Positions 11,340 through 23,892 are shown, counted from the first letter of the stretch. The stretch: DNA of 64,000 bases from Diphasiastrum complanatum (GCA_029204225.1 CM055106.1:47626633-47690632); one strand, 5' to 3'. Numbers and translations are program-made. The notes: generated by a model from the letters alone, not told the origin.

Positions 11340-12255
11340 TATTTTCTCCTTTGAAAAGTGCTCCAAGGGAATCGGCGAGCTTCACTTCTCCTTTGCATTT
11401 TTAGGTGATGGTGTGAGAGCTTTTTAAAACATTCTAACTTAATCGTAGCTCCAATTGAGACGAACATGGTGCCATTAGAAAGAGCTCGACGAGAGCTTCA
11501 CAATGGCACCCTATATGACCTGGTATACTTACCATTAAAATGTTAGGCAGTCAAAGATAAAAAAAAATCTCTAATCAAAAAATATATATATTTCAAAAAA
11601 ATAACCCTAATATCGAATCAGCACGTGCCCTTATGGTTTGAGCCCAGTCAAGCTCAATGGGCGCATGCTAATCCGATATTAGGATTTTTTTTTTTTTTCA
11701 ATGTTTTTTTTTTTTTTCGGAAAGAGCTCGATAAGAGGTTTGCAACGGCACCAGAATGGCCTAATACCGAGCTACGGTTCAAAAGTTATAGGTAGTCAAA
11801 GTTTTGGCAAAATTGAAAAAATCCTAATATCGGATCAACGCGCGTCCATCGGGTTTGATTGGGCTCAAACCATAAGGGCACATGTTGATTCGTTATTAGG
11901 GTTATTTTTTTGAAATATATGTATTTTTAGATTAGAGATTTTTTTCGATCTTTGACTGCCTATAACTTTTTAACGGTAACTCAGAACTAGATCATGTAGG
12001 GTGTCGTTGCGAAGCTCTCATCAAACTTGATATCAATTCAACGCGTGGGTGGCTTGTTTGACCAGTCAAATAGCACATCTGCGCGTTGAATCGATATTAG
12101 GGTTTGGAAAGCTCTCGCACCATCAAATGGAAATACAAAGGAGAAGTGAATGAGCACGTAGTAGCGCAATTATGCTTGTCGGTTCCAAACATCAGTTGCA
12201 CATTTTTTCAAGGGTGTGGGACTCCTCGGAGCACTTTTCAAAGGGAAAAATGTGC
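11340..12255. mobile_element. Fold-back (long inverted repeat) element
   Basis: A left arm at about 11340-11698 matches the reverse complement of a right arm at about 11815-12255. Shared blocks in mirrored order include 'cctttgaaaagtgctcc', 'cacttctcctttg', 'gatggtg.gagagcttt', 'gcagtcaaagat', 'aaaaaatctctaatc', 'tttcaaaaaaataacccta' and 'gcccttatggtttgagccca'. A loop of about 115 bp lies between them and carries a third, degenerate copy of the inner arm (11722-11800). There are no open frames. It is probably a non-autonomous DNA transposon or an inverted duplication. Target-site duplications were not identified. Confidence 0.8.
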
Positions 12256-12589
12256 AATATTATCACATTTGCTTATAGAAACTAAGGCTACATGTTGACC
12301 ATATAAGTTGGGTGGCAGGCGGTTCCGGAATCATAAAAAACGAGCATAGATATTGTCAAAAGTTTTTTCTCTTTTAAGCCCGATGCAATCGTTCTTAAAA
12401 TAGTTTGGTCATATGAGTTCAAGGATAAAACTATGAGCTTAATTTCCAACAAGACCAACATACGGTTGCGCCAGCACCACTAAGGAATCGCCAGGAAACC
12501 GCACTTCAGCGATTGCAGTCAATATGCAATTACGATAAGCACCATTTTCTCATGCTCCTGAAGTGAAGTTCAAATCTAAGTGATGTACG

Positions 12590-13060
12590 CTTTGTACAGA
12601 TGTCGTTGTACATTCTTTTCATGACCAAGTACACACTTCAGACTAAACTAGTCTTGTAATTATAGACTAGTTAAAATGATTCTTTTTAACAAACAAGAAT
12701 AATGTGTATAAATACATCTCTAGCTCTCATTTCGAGGGGGTGCAATAGAGTAGAAGATCTAGCATCTCAGTTACACTTTTAAGGCCATAACCATTTGTTG
12801 CTCTTGCTCCATATTAGCAAATTGCTCTTATGACAAGCATTCTTTGTAATATTGAAGCAGCTTATTCATTTGTGTCTTACATAGATGTATGCATGTTGTG
12901 ATTTGATTACACTTTCATATATGGCTTGTTTGTGCTCGTTCACTCGGTCTGACAGATCACGGATGTCACAGACTCCTCGGAATCTGATCAGACGACGGCT
13001 GTCTTTGACGCCTGAGGAAACAAGCACAATCTTTCTACACCATTATTCTTTAAATCCATA
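12590..13060 (+). promoter_or_regulatory. Possible lone LTR with TATA box
   Basis: A plant-type TATA sequence, TATAAATA, lies at 12707-12714. It is followed by 'catctctagctctcatttcg' and a transcribed-leader-like tract, similar in layout to the Copia LTR at 19.3-20.4 kb ('gtataaatagttg'). No coding region follows, and no second copy or primer site was found. Confidence 0.3.
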
Positions 13061-13529
13061 TTGAGCCTTCACACTAAAACTGATCAACAATAATTCAACA
13101 CTCTTTGGTGGATGTGATCAAACTTGTATCTGAACACGCAATTATTTCATCGATCCTATCTAGAGAACACTAATGGGAGAGCTATTCCGCAATCCATCTC
13201 TCTCTCCCATCCTACTTTTTTCAGTTCTCCATCAACATTGTCATAGTAGGGAGAAAAACCTACTAGAAACTATCATTAATACATAGGCTTCTCTTTCAAT
13301 CTTACATTCATAAATTAAGATACATTGTCAAGAAAAAAGAGAGCACATTTCTCCTTTAGTTATGATCCAAAGATGTATCTAAAAATCATTGTAAAGCATA
13401 CAGCCCTACTCATATAATGAAAAATGTGCTCCTTCTCTTCTCTTGCAGCCTACTCCTCATGAAAGAAAAAGTCTTCCCCAAAAAACCATCTACTACTCTC
13501 TTTTCATTCCAACCTAAAAATTATGGCCC

Positions 13530-13556
13530 TACACACACACACACACACACACACAC
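13530..13556. repeat. (CA)n microsatellite
   Basis: Thirteen CA units. Confidence 0.95.
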
Positions 13557-13559
13557 GCT

Positions 13560-16500
13560 CCATGCCTTTCTTACATAATATGCATGACAAAAACATGCTC
13601 CATACACACAATGGAGCACTTTGCATCCACAAAAACCTATTTGTTTTACTCTGTTACTATCTAGCCCTCCTTTTTCTCAAGTTTTCCTCCTCATATCACC
13701 CTATGAGGTATTTTTAATAGGAAAATAGCTACATATTATATTTATTTGCATGCATTTGTAGCTCATTTTGTTATAAATCCTAGATAATTTTTTGTCGAAT
13801 ATTAAAAGATGGGTGATCAAGGGCTAGTTAGTCATATTTTTTGTGTTCAAGCATTTTCACATGCATTGCATATGAATAATTATGAGAATAAATATCTATT
13901 TTAGACACAAGTAGTTGAAATTATCTCAACCTAAGCTATTAAAAAGGGATGAGGCTATTCTTTATATTCAAATGATTTATTTGTTAGTCTTCGATTGACC
14001 ATGTATCATAGGACTTTTCTAGACCAAGCATGTCCTAATTTGTCATAGTTGGTGTGACTAAGCCAATAGCAATCTAAACTATAAAAGTTGTCTTACAACT
14101 ACAAATAGAATCCTCACTTTATTAAAACAATGCCAATTATCGTCTACACAAATAAGCAACCAACTATTAGTTGCATTTTAAAAAGCATTTTTAAGCACAA
14201 AACTCTATCAAAAAAAGAGTTGGATATGAAACTCATTGGTTGAGTTCTAGACCTAAATTAAATTTTAATTCAAGTTTCTCTCAGAACTTCTATGAGCACT
14301 CAATGAAATATATTAGTTTATAAACATGTTTGTTCCATTGAGGCTTGGCTTGCGAGCTACTAGTTGATGTTTAATAGAAATTTAACCTAACAAAAGAAAG
14401 ATGATCTGAAACTTGGCCAATGAGTTCTACATCTATCTATTTATTTCACATTTCAACACAACTTCTGAAATTTAGAAAGATGTTTGTGTTATTTTTTATC
14501 ATGAATATTCATGATCATGATCAAATTTTTTGAATATTTTGACATGGCTTTCAAGTGAAGTCTTACATGATCATGAAAGCTTTTGATTTGAAGATTTGAC
14601 ATGTTTACCTTTTTCTTTTATATTAAACAAAATTGTCGTTGCAACTTACAACTCGAAGCTTTCTTGTGAGTGGAGAAGAGTAAAAGGATCATAGTCTTCT
14701 TGAGACGTGTAATTTCATATGGGCATTAGCCACATTTTTGTCAAATCATCATCAATGTTGCTAGAAAAGTTTCTTGAAAAAAGATAGTGGTGTCTCTTTT
14801 TTATACGTGCATATCCTCCATAAGTTGGAAAATAGTGCATCAAAAATATTATTCTCCAGATCACTTTTTAATTTTAAACTTTTGTAAAAGTTTATAATAT
14901 GAATAATTGTCATCGGAAAAAAAAAATGGGGTGATGCAAAGACCACCACCTTTGCTATGCACATTTGTACACTCAAAGGTAAATAAGGATTCAGTTGTGA
15001 AATCAAAGAATAGGCTATTGCAATTTACAAACAATAAAAAACATACATTTTCAAGCTTAAACTCAAAAAGAATCAATAATGTCATCTTTGAGTAAATTGT
15101 CTTGGTAGCTTATCAATTTTTGGCAAAGCAAAAATTGATATTTTCAACACCTACACATTTGTACTAAAAAGGCTATCATTTATTAGATAGCGACCTTATA
15201 GAGATTCATGAAGCTTTCACGACTACTTTTATATGATGATGTGGTTAGTATGGGTCTGTCTAAAGTGTGCAAGCTACATGCAACTAGAAAACGTAAGCTT
15301 TTTCTTTTTCTCCATGAAAGACACTCCCCCTTTTGGAAAAGTCATATTCATATTTTTTTGTGATAATAACAAAAAAAACAATACTTATTCATACCATTAA
15401 GGTTCTCAATAAAAGATTTTGATAATATGCATGCAATATACACTTCTCATCAATGTTTAGCTTTTGGCATATGTGAAAACAAGCATATCATAAAAAGTGT
15501 AATCTACATGAAATCATCCCTGATCATAAAAGAACAACAACAACATGCACACTTGTTTCTCTTTTACATTCAAAAATATTTATTTATTTTATAAATTATA
15601 TTCATTCATTCATTGATTATGGACTTATTAGTAGACATGCAACTTTGAAGCCCTTTTGTAGAAATCCTAAATGAATACAGTGATTTGTAATTGTGGACAT
15701 GTGGGCTTACCCACCGAACTTCTAGTCCCCATATGCATGTGTGAAGATATTGTTGATGCTATCAAGGATCCATTTTTCGGTAGTGTTGTTGAAGTTTGCC
15801 CTTGTGGTCATGAGGTTAGTTGCGTATGGACCTCAAAGGTTGTGAAGATTGTTGAGGCTTGACATCAAGAGCCATTTCAAAGTTGTTGCATGTCCTTCAG
15901 GGTCCATGTAGTTGCTCTTTGCCTCAAGTTGTGGCTAACGTGAACGTTTTCCATAGAATGCTAGTTTATTTAGTCTAGCTCTTTATTTTAAAAACTAAAA
16001 AAAATGAGGGCCTCTTTATGTGGATTTGACAGGAATTTACTTGGCCATATTTGGTGTTCACTCCAACCACTATTGGCCTTTTTGTTTCTTGCAAACAAAT
16101 AATTGCTAATGAATTTTGTAGAAAGGAAAAACTTATAGAGTAGAAGTCTTTCAGCCAATTCTAACATCTACTTTGGTGCTTGTTTTCACAATGGCATTAG
16201 ACAAAGCTTCCAACTCTCAATCTCCCTTCACACTAGTAATAGAGCATCTAACGTAAGACAAAATTCATCTTGAACTCATCCTCTCCTTCACCCATCATGA
16301 TTTCCATATTGGCCCTCAACTCTTTGTTGTAGACCTAGAGATTATATCTATTCCTAACACAAACTCTCAGATTGATTGTAGTCGTGATCGCCAAGGAAGC
16401 AACAAGAGTAGAAAATGCAATGAAGAGAGAAATTAGAGAAATCAATAAGAACTTGAAGAAAACGCAGTAGCTTTGGTCTTATTTTGTGCATTTTATAAAG

Positions 16501-17790
16501 TACTTGTGTTTAGTTCTTTTTGCAAACTTGCTTTAGACCTTGTTTTTCTTCTAAGAAAACTTGTTTTGCATTACTATATAAAGTTTGTAGTCAAAGTAGC
16601 TTTTCTAGAGAAAAAAACTATGAAGCATATGAAACAAAATAGAAGTACACAATGACACATCATGCATGCCAATCACATAAATATGCAAGCACACCATGTT
16701 GGGAGGCTCAAGTGGTCTATGCTTTGAAATTCTCACTAAAATGATTTTTATAAGGAGTTGGGCAATCTATATTGAAAATCAATCCTGAGCTTGACATTTT
16801 TATTATGAACAAGTTCATGCTTCTTTCTAAGCCTCCTATGTATCTCTTTGTAAATATTAAATGTTTAGTCATTGTTGATGTTTGTTCAACTCATTATAAT
16901 TGATAATAACTTTTTTATTTTATTATATTGATTTGACAAGTAGTTTTATCAAATTTATACATCATTAGAGTGTCAAATAACCCCAAAAGAGGATCTGAAC
17001 ATCAGTTGACATAATGATCAAATTGAATAGAATATTATTTACAATATCCTTTTAACAAAGAAAGGACAATTTTTTCTGCTAGTACTTTTAGAGGTAAAAC
17101 AATCGATCTACCTTATTCGATTTCAGGACATATCACTCTACCCCACTATGTCATCATCTATACTAACGTGTATGGCATGTAAACATTGACAAATAATCTA
17201 TTGATTAAAGGGTTTATGGAATTCACTCATTCATAAATGTAAAACTCACTGCTTCACATTGTTAAGTCATAATAGTATTCATGAAGGCAGAGACAACCAG
17301 GTTGGAGTGACGAAGAGATAAGAGATAGTGAAAGAACATGAGAATTGAGCCCTCTAAAATTCCAGGTTATCACATTCATGGGGAGTAAAGTAAGAGGATA
17401 GAAAAACTTTAACTTGTCTGCTAAGAATACAAAACAAGAGATAGAGAAGCAACCTTAGAGAAAGTTTCAAACTTTGCGCCTGAACTATGGATGCACATCA
17501 GAAAAATCTTGAGCTTTAGCGTTAGCCAATGCCTTCAGAGAACTGTGTGTCAAAATTTTGTTGATTTGATTTTGTCCCATTTCAGTTGGAGGACTCCATA
17601 AATGAGTGGAAGGAACATGAGTAGCAAACAAAAGGCTCTGATAAGATTGTTCGTCAAAAAGATCACGTTGCCATTGTTTTTCCTAGCTTTTCTTACTCCA
17701 TTAGAATAAGCTCTTAACTTTTGTGATTCTGAATTTGAGGAAATGCTTTCAAGAGGACTCGTGGAAAGAATAATCTCTTTAAACATCTTA
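13560..17790. other. AT-rich interval without a recognisable gene
   Basis: Open frames are short and match nothing I know. A 63-codon frame at 15671-15862 has several Cys/His residues ('CNCGHVGL', 'CPCGHEVSC') but no known zinc-finger spacing. A minus-strand frame at 17550-17828 ends inside the gypsy sequence and may be TE-derived. No LTR, primer site or RNA gene was found. Confidence 0.5.
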
Positions 17791-17799
17791 TCCTTAGGG

Positions 17800-19252
17800 T
17801 CAAGTGGTTGTCCCATTGGTGATTTCAAGTGAGTATGGATCTAAGGAGTTTCCCTTACAGTGGCAGGAAAAGGAATTGTTTGTTGTAATCCATGCACTTA
17901 AAACCTGGAGACACTACTTGTATGGTAGTAAGTTTGTAGTGTATACGGATCACCAGCCTCTTAAGTATTTTTATGTAATCAACATGATCTTTGGGGGAGA
18001 AAAGCTCGATGGGCTAAATTGATGCAAGAATTTGATCATGAAATCTGTTACATAAGAGACAGCTCTAATCAAGTTGCAGATGCTCTTAGTTGGATCAGTG
18101 AACTGAACGAGTTGTCATTCTCCCAGATTTCTACGAATCTATATATTTTGCTGAGAGGAAAATATGAATCAGATTCCCATTTTGTTCACATTTGGAACAT
18201 TGTTCATACCGAAAGAAATGTGGACAGTGTTCAGTCAGAAACACAGGGGACTCAACTAACTAAGAAAGATAAGAAGATTGTGAAACAATTCACCATTTGA
18301 GATGGATTACTATTTCGGAATGGAAAAGTTTGTGTACCTGGTGATGATGAGCTCAAACAGAAGATTTTGTTTGAATGTCATGACGTACCCTGTGTAGGAC
18401 ATCTCGGTATACACAGGTTTCTGGACTTGGTTAAGAGGGAATTTTATTGGCCAAAGCTCAAGCCATATGTCAAGTTATATATTGTTAAATGCAAACCCTG
18501 TCAACTAGCAAAGGCTGAACGCCATAAGGCTGGTGGTTTGTTGCATTCGTTAGATATCCCAGATAAGAAATGGGAAAGAATATCTATGGATTTCGTAGTT
18601 GGACTTCCAAAGACCCAACGACAAAATGATTCTATTTGGATTGTAGTGGATCGGTTAACTAAGTTAGCTGCATTCATCCTAGTCAAGTCAACTATAAAGG
18701 CTTCTGATTAAGCCCATATCTTTGTTGAAAGATTATTTCGGTTGTATGGTCTACCAAGTGACATTGTTAGTGATAGAGATCCTAAGTTCACAAGTCACTT
18801 TTGGTCAGCAGTATTCCATAAATTGAAAACTTCTTTGAGTTTGAGTTCTTCTGATCATCCTGAATTAGATGGCCAGACTAATCAAACTATGGAAGATATT
18901 TTGAGGATGTATGTTTCTCACAGGCAATCTCATTGGGAAGATTATCTCCCACTGATTGAGTTTGCATATAATAGTAGAAAACATTATGCTACAGGTTACA
19001 GTCCTTTTATGCTTATGTACGGTTTTCAACCTAGATCTCCAGTAAATGCTGAGACGAAGTCTGTTAAGATCCAGAAGGTTGCTGATTTTTTGCATGATAT
19101 GCAAGAAATGTTGCAAGTGGCTAAGGATAGTATCCGGAGTGCTCAGGATAGAGCTAAACACTATACCGATCTTAAGAGGTCTCCAAGAGATTTTAAAGTT
19201 GATGACTAGGTATATCTTAGGATTCCAAAAGATTCTAAGACATTACGTACCT
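17800..19252 (+). mobile_element. Ty3/gypsy RNase H-integrase fragment
   Basis: Plus-strand frames give, in order, the RNase H end (17804-18000: 'WRHYLYGSKFVVYTDHQPLK'), the linker ending 'NQVADALS' (18019-18300), the integrase H2C2 zinc region (18367-18540: 'GHLGIHRFLDLVKREFYWP', 'CKPCQLAKAERH'), and the integrase core (18560-18900: 'ISMDFVVGLP', 'VSDRDPKFTSHFW', 'DGQTNQTMEDI') running to a C-terminal 'RIPKDSK'. Breaks are a frameshift near 17990, TGA at 18298-18300 and TAA at 18709-18711. The position that is normally the catalytic Glu of DGQTE is Asn here (codon 18880-18882). Reverse transcriptase, gag and both LTRs are missing. The right edge is cut by a Copia LTR. Confidence 0.9.
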
Positions 19253-20414
19253 GTCTACCCATTATTTCTTACCAATCATCTAATCGATTTTAATCTTAAT
19301 CCATTGTTAATCCAGTTTTGCAAATTTTCTCGTGTGTTTACACAGTCTACAGAATTAAAAGTGTTTTTCACAGTCTACAGAATTACACGGAGTTTACAAC
19401 AATGTCTCCTTTTTCGTCTGTCAGGAATCCCATTAAAAAATTTAGTGTTGCATTTTTCGCCTGACAGAAATCTCGTGTAAAATCACAGTGTCGCATTTTT
19501 CACTTTTTCCAAAGAGCCTCAAATGTTAAGGAAATGACTATGGCAAAGTGCGGGACAATTCTAAATGAGATTTAAGGGCACCTTCTCCTTTTTCGTCTTT
19601 TTTGCGAAAAAATCGACAGTGTCGACTGTGGCTGTTTTAGTTCATTTCTGCGAAGTTACAGTTTTGGTTCATTTATGCAAACAGAATGTTTACGTCCAAT
19701 GACAAGGACGGATGGATGTCAGTTGATCACCAGCCAACTGGCGATCGCAATTGATGACCTAATTTGTTAGTATAAATAGTTGTTCATATTTATACAGTTT
19801 CAATCATCTGAAATTCATTGAAAATCAGAATTACTAGAAGCATTTGAATAGTTAGCTCTCTCTCTTTCAAGCCTGCGATCTTGAACATTTCTGAGCATTC
19901 TAGCTCACTTCTTAGAGTTGTTTTAGAGAATGCTATTGCATCACTACTTATCAACATTGCGCTTAATTCAGACTTTCATTTAGCCGCTCAGAGATAGCAT
20001 AGAGTACGCGGTTTCAATCTACAACTTATTATACTCATTTACTTTTGTTTCGTTTTCTAATCAATACTATCTTTTATTGCATTCATTTTCGTCTCCGGAA
20101 GTATGCATTTCTGTATTTTTTCGAGACTAATTAGCGAACAATTCGCGACTAATTATTTGTCTGATAAGTTTCGATGCTTAATTGTTTGGGTACGTAATCA
20201 CTGTAGTACTGGCAATTTCAAAGTTAGTTAATATAAGTTCAAACGTGATTTCTATCACTATTGTCTTGTTTGAAATTGATAGGCGTAGTCACGCATTTGA
20301 AAGATGAAGATAGTTTATTCCGCCATGCATGAAAAGTTTCTTTCTAGACACACAAATTATTTTCATTCGTTTCTTTTTGAGCTAGACCTATCTTTTACAC
20401 ACTACTTTTCGACA
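19253..20414 (+). mobile_element. Copia 5' LTR (second Copia element)
   Basis: The segment lies between the end of the gypsy integrase and a primer binding site. It ends in 'cgaca' immediately before TGGTATCAGAGC. It holds a TATA-like 'gtataaatag' near 19770 and a CT-rich leader near 19855. Its left edge is inferred only from where gypsy coding stops (about 19252, where 'tgtctaccca' begins). Length would be about 1.16 kb, long for Copia, so part may be unrelated filler. No 3' partner LTR is present. Confidence 0.55.
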
Positions 20415-20511
20415 TGGTATCAGAGCAAAATCATTACTCTTTATCTGTTTTCGACATGGTATTAGAGCAATTTCACTACTTCTTTATCTGATTCCAACAT
20501 GATATCAGAGC
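20415..20511 (+). promoter_or_regulatory. Triplicated tRNA-iMet primer binding site
   Basis: TGGTATCAGAGC lies at 20415-20426, TGGTATTAGAGC at 20457-20468 and TGATATCAGAGC at 20500-20511, spaced 42 and 43 bp apart with related sequence between ('cgacatgg', 'ttatctg'). The first is a perfect match to the plant Copia initiator-methionine primer site. The other two differ at one base each. Confidence 0.85.
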
Positions 20512-20659
20512 GAAAGCTCTAATACTTGATATTTTTTGCGATATCAAATTGATATCATACTCTTCAGTTCTTTTCAATCTTTCAATATCAGAGAATTGAT
20601 TTTCTATTGTTGGCATTACTGCATCTTAGCGTCATCGATATAATCGACAGACTAAGTTT

Positions 20660-22350
20660 CAGATGGATTCTCAAAGTAAAGCCGATCTTTCACAAACAAG
20701 TTGAATGATCCAATTATCATTTGTGGAAGTTTAAAATGAAGACTTTGCTAATCGCCAGCAAATTATGGGATGTTGTTACAGGTACAAAAGTAAAACTTGA
20801 AGTCGATGACTCAAAGTGGAAATCGAAGGACGGTAAAGCTTTTGTGCTTATCATCGTCAATATATCAAATACACAGATTGGACACATAGCTGAAGCTAAA
20901 ACGTCAAGAGATGTTTGGGACATTTTGAACTCACTATATGACGTGAGGGACATAACTACTAATTTACATTTACGAAGGAAACTCCACATTCAAAACGTCT
21001 ATTGGTGATTCACTTCAAAGTCACATTAACCAGTTTAAGAATTTCTTGCAATAGATGGCCACTGTCAGATCAGTCATTGATGATCAAGATGCAATTATGA
21101 CATTGCTTTCAAGCTTGTCCTCTACATATGAGAACTGGGTGATGATCATATAGACACACTTAGATTCAACTCTTACTAGAGTTATCACTATGTTGCTGCA
21201 AGAAGACAATCGAAAAAGTCAAGACACTCTGTCTACTTCCTCCTCTCAAGCTCTATATGTCAACAAAGGCTCAAAGCGACAGAAGTAGAAAAGCTCCAAG
21301 AAGGCTACAACGAATCAAAAGTAGACTCAAAGTCAATCACAATCATCAGATCCACAATCGAAGAAGAAGATGTTTTGCAGGTATTGCAAGCGCAATAATC
21401 ATGAGATCAAGGATTGCGAAATTCTCCAAGTGAAAAACACAGCCAAGCAATCTGATCAACAAGCAAACACAGTTTCATCATCTCCCCAGGTCAAAGCGCA
21501 TTTTTGGATGATTCATGGTTTCTGGATTCTAGAGCAACTCAACATATGACCAATCAACGTGAGATCTTCAACTCCTACACGTCTTACAACACGAAGAAAT
21601 TTGTTCATCTTGGTGAAGGTGAAGGTACTGTAAGATTGCGATTCCAGCATGATCAATTCAAATTACTATCAAAAGTCTTATATGTTCCTAAACTCTCTAC
21701 AAATCTATTATCAGTGAGTAGAATTACATATTTAGGTCATAAGGTAGAATTTGAATCTGATCAATACAGAATTATTGATAGGAGTGATAAGATCCTTGCA
21801 CTCGGCAAGAGACAAGGTTACTTATATATATTGGCACACTGTTATTTTGAGTCTAGTCAAGCCTTGAAGCCTCTATTCTAGTCAATAAAGCATTACTATG
21901 ACATCATCGCTTAGGACACGTGAATCATGCATCTATTTTGAACATGTCCATACAATCCATGGTCCTTGATCTCAACCATCCTTATAGTAAGGTCGATCTC
22001 CCTGTCTGTCATAGCTGTATCTTTGGAAAGCAGACTAGAATTCTTTTTAGATCAAACCATATGCATGCAACAGAAGGTCTGTTAGATGTTGTTCATACAT
22101 GTATATGTGGACCTATGCAAACTTCTTCATTGCTAGGTGCAAAGTATTTCATTACTTTTATTGATGAATTCTCTAGAAGAATAGTTGTTTATTTCATTAA
22201 ATAGAAATCAGAGGCTTTCATCAAATTCAGACAATTCAAAGATCATGTTGAGAATCAAACTAGCAAATGAATCAAAGCATTGAGGTCAGATAACAGGGGA
22301 GAGTACATCTCCAACGAATTCAAGGACTATTTCCTTAACAACGGCATTGA
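20660..22350 (+). mobile_element. Copia gag-protease-integrase, decayed and truncated
   Basis: An ATG near 20662 opens gag ('MDSQSKADLSQTS'). Frame changes follow, then 'NYHLWKFKMKTLL' and 'TSRDVWDILNSLYDV'. A CCHC zinc knuckle lies at 21376-21417 (C-RY-C-KRNN-H-EIKD-C). The protease motif reads D-S-R-A-T (from 21525) in place of D-S-G-A-T, which removes an active-site glycine. Pre-integrase and integrase follow ('LGHVNHASIL', 'CHSCIFGKQ', 'ITFIDEFSRRIVVYF', 'LRSDNRGEYISNEF') and stop at about 22350, where another LTR begins. In-frame stops occur at several places. Reverse transcriptase, RNase H and the 3' LTR are missing. Confidence 0.85.
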
Positions 22351-22753
22351 TGTCATTAAATGATGGATGGATGTGGTTCTATCTCGAGCTACTTCAAACT
22401 CCATAAATATGTGTAGCTCTCCTCATATTTTGTGATGAAGAACCAAAGCTTTGTAGCTATCTCATGCCAATTTGGATCCACACATTTTTTGATTGTTATC
22501 TCTCTATCTTTCTCTCTCTAACTCATGTTGAGGCTAAGGCTAATACACAAATATCTTGTACTTTTGCTCATTGTTGATTTATTGCTATCATATTCTGATG
22601 CTTAGCATGCTAGATTGTGATTTAGCCATATCTTCTGAACTAGATCTTGTTAACCAATCTAGAATCAGGTTATTGTGCTAATCACAAAGCTTAATTAGAT
22701 CCATCATACTTGTGGACATTCCCCACACATGTGAAATCTGAAAATTTTTGTCA
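22351..22753 (+). mobile_element. Copia 5' LTR (third Copia element)
   Basis: The sequence begins about where the second element's integrase is lost ('tgtcatt...') and ends in 'tttttgtca', directly before a primer site at 22754-22765 (TGGTATCAGAGC). Length is about 400 bp, normal for Copia. It has a CT-rich stretch near 22500 and 'cccacacatgtgaaatctg' near the end. Confidence 0.65.
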
Positions 22754-22765
22754 TGGTATCAGAGC
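22754..22765 (+). promoter_or_regulatory. tRNA-iMet primer binding site
   Basis: Exact TGGTATCAGAGC, directly after the LTR end. Confidence 0.85.
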
Positions 22766-23473
22766 CAAATTAAGCTTTCCATGCTAACATCTCTAATTAT
22801 ACAAGAAATTGAGAGCTAATTCAAGCAAAAAAAACAGTTTTGCACTTTTTCTCACCTTTCTCTGAAGTGTATTTGGATCAAATCGGATTGGATTCGAATT
22901 TTCAGCCCTAAATAGTGGTAGTACGGAATTCTGGAATTCTGCACGTGTGAAAATCAGAGATTTTCAGTCCCTTTCAATTCCTTGCTTTAGATCCAAAGAT
23001 AGTTGTGTTCTAGCTTGATGGAAAGCTTATGATATGTACTTTCCATAGAAATTAAAAGCAAATCAATCTGATGTGTCTATCAAGAGTTATAAGCTCTTAA
23101 AGAGGATAGGTCCAAAATCTAAGTGATAGCATTTTGATTTGATTCAACCTTGCTTTGTTCTGAATCCATTATTTTGAGCATCCTACACAAGAAACTGAAG
23201 ATCAAGACTAAGTTTGAAGTAATTGAACACCCTTTGAGCCTTCTGAATGTCAATTGTGTTTTCTTTTGATACATTTCACACGTGCCAAAAGTAAGATTCA
23301 AACTAGCCAAAGTGTCTCAATCCACTTTGTGTGTCTGATCTAGATAACTTGTCTTGTGGAATATTTGAGATCCATCTCAAAAATACCTATAGTGAAAGAG
23401 AGCAACAACTTTAAGTCTGATTGGAACAAGCTCAAACATATTGCAGTCCAATAACTAAGAAGTCTTCATCAAA

Positions 23474-23785
23474 ATGTCACCTCTGGGAGGATATCTTCTA
23501 GAAGCAAATGAAAAACTAACCATTTCTAATTACTCAATTTGGAAGTTTAGAATGGAGTCTATTTTAATACTCCAGGATGTTATGGACATTGTGGTTGGTG
23601 TTGAGGAGGAGCCTCAAGCACAGGCTGAAATTCCTAAGTATAGGAAGAGAGCTAGAATGGTTCTACATTTCATTAAGATGAATGTATCTAATGAAATTCT
23701 GAGAGAGATAGAATCTTGCACTACAGCCAAAGAAGCTTGGGATGCACTTATGTTAGAATTTAGCAATTTTCACATGGTTTTTGAT
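23474..23785 (+). pseudogene. Copia gag N-terminus, truncated
   Basis: A true ATG at 23474 lies 0.7 kb after the primer site and opens a clean Copia gag start. Segments are 'LEANEKLTISNYSIWKFRM', 'VGVEEEPQAQAE', 'RARMVLHFIKMNVSNE' and 'TTAKEAWDALMLEF'. After about 100 residues similarity ends near 23780 and the frame closes at once. The central gag, the zinc knuckle and all of pol are missing. It is closely related to the gag at 63303 (same 'NYS.WK.RM', 'VGVEE.PQA' and 'LI/FIKMNV' motifs), so the two elements belong to one family. Confidence 0.8.
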
Positions 23786-23892
23786 GAAAATTAAACATCT
23801 ATGTGGATCCACATGTGTGAGGACCTGTCCACACGTGTGAAACGACACTTTTAATATTCAGATCTATTTTGATTAGCTTTTATTTGAATACA

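Noticed and set aside
15671-15862. Small Cys-rich frame as a possible zinc-finger gene
   Set aside because: The Cys/His spacing fits no known finger, there is no homologous exon nearby and the surrounding DNA is non-coding.
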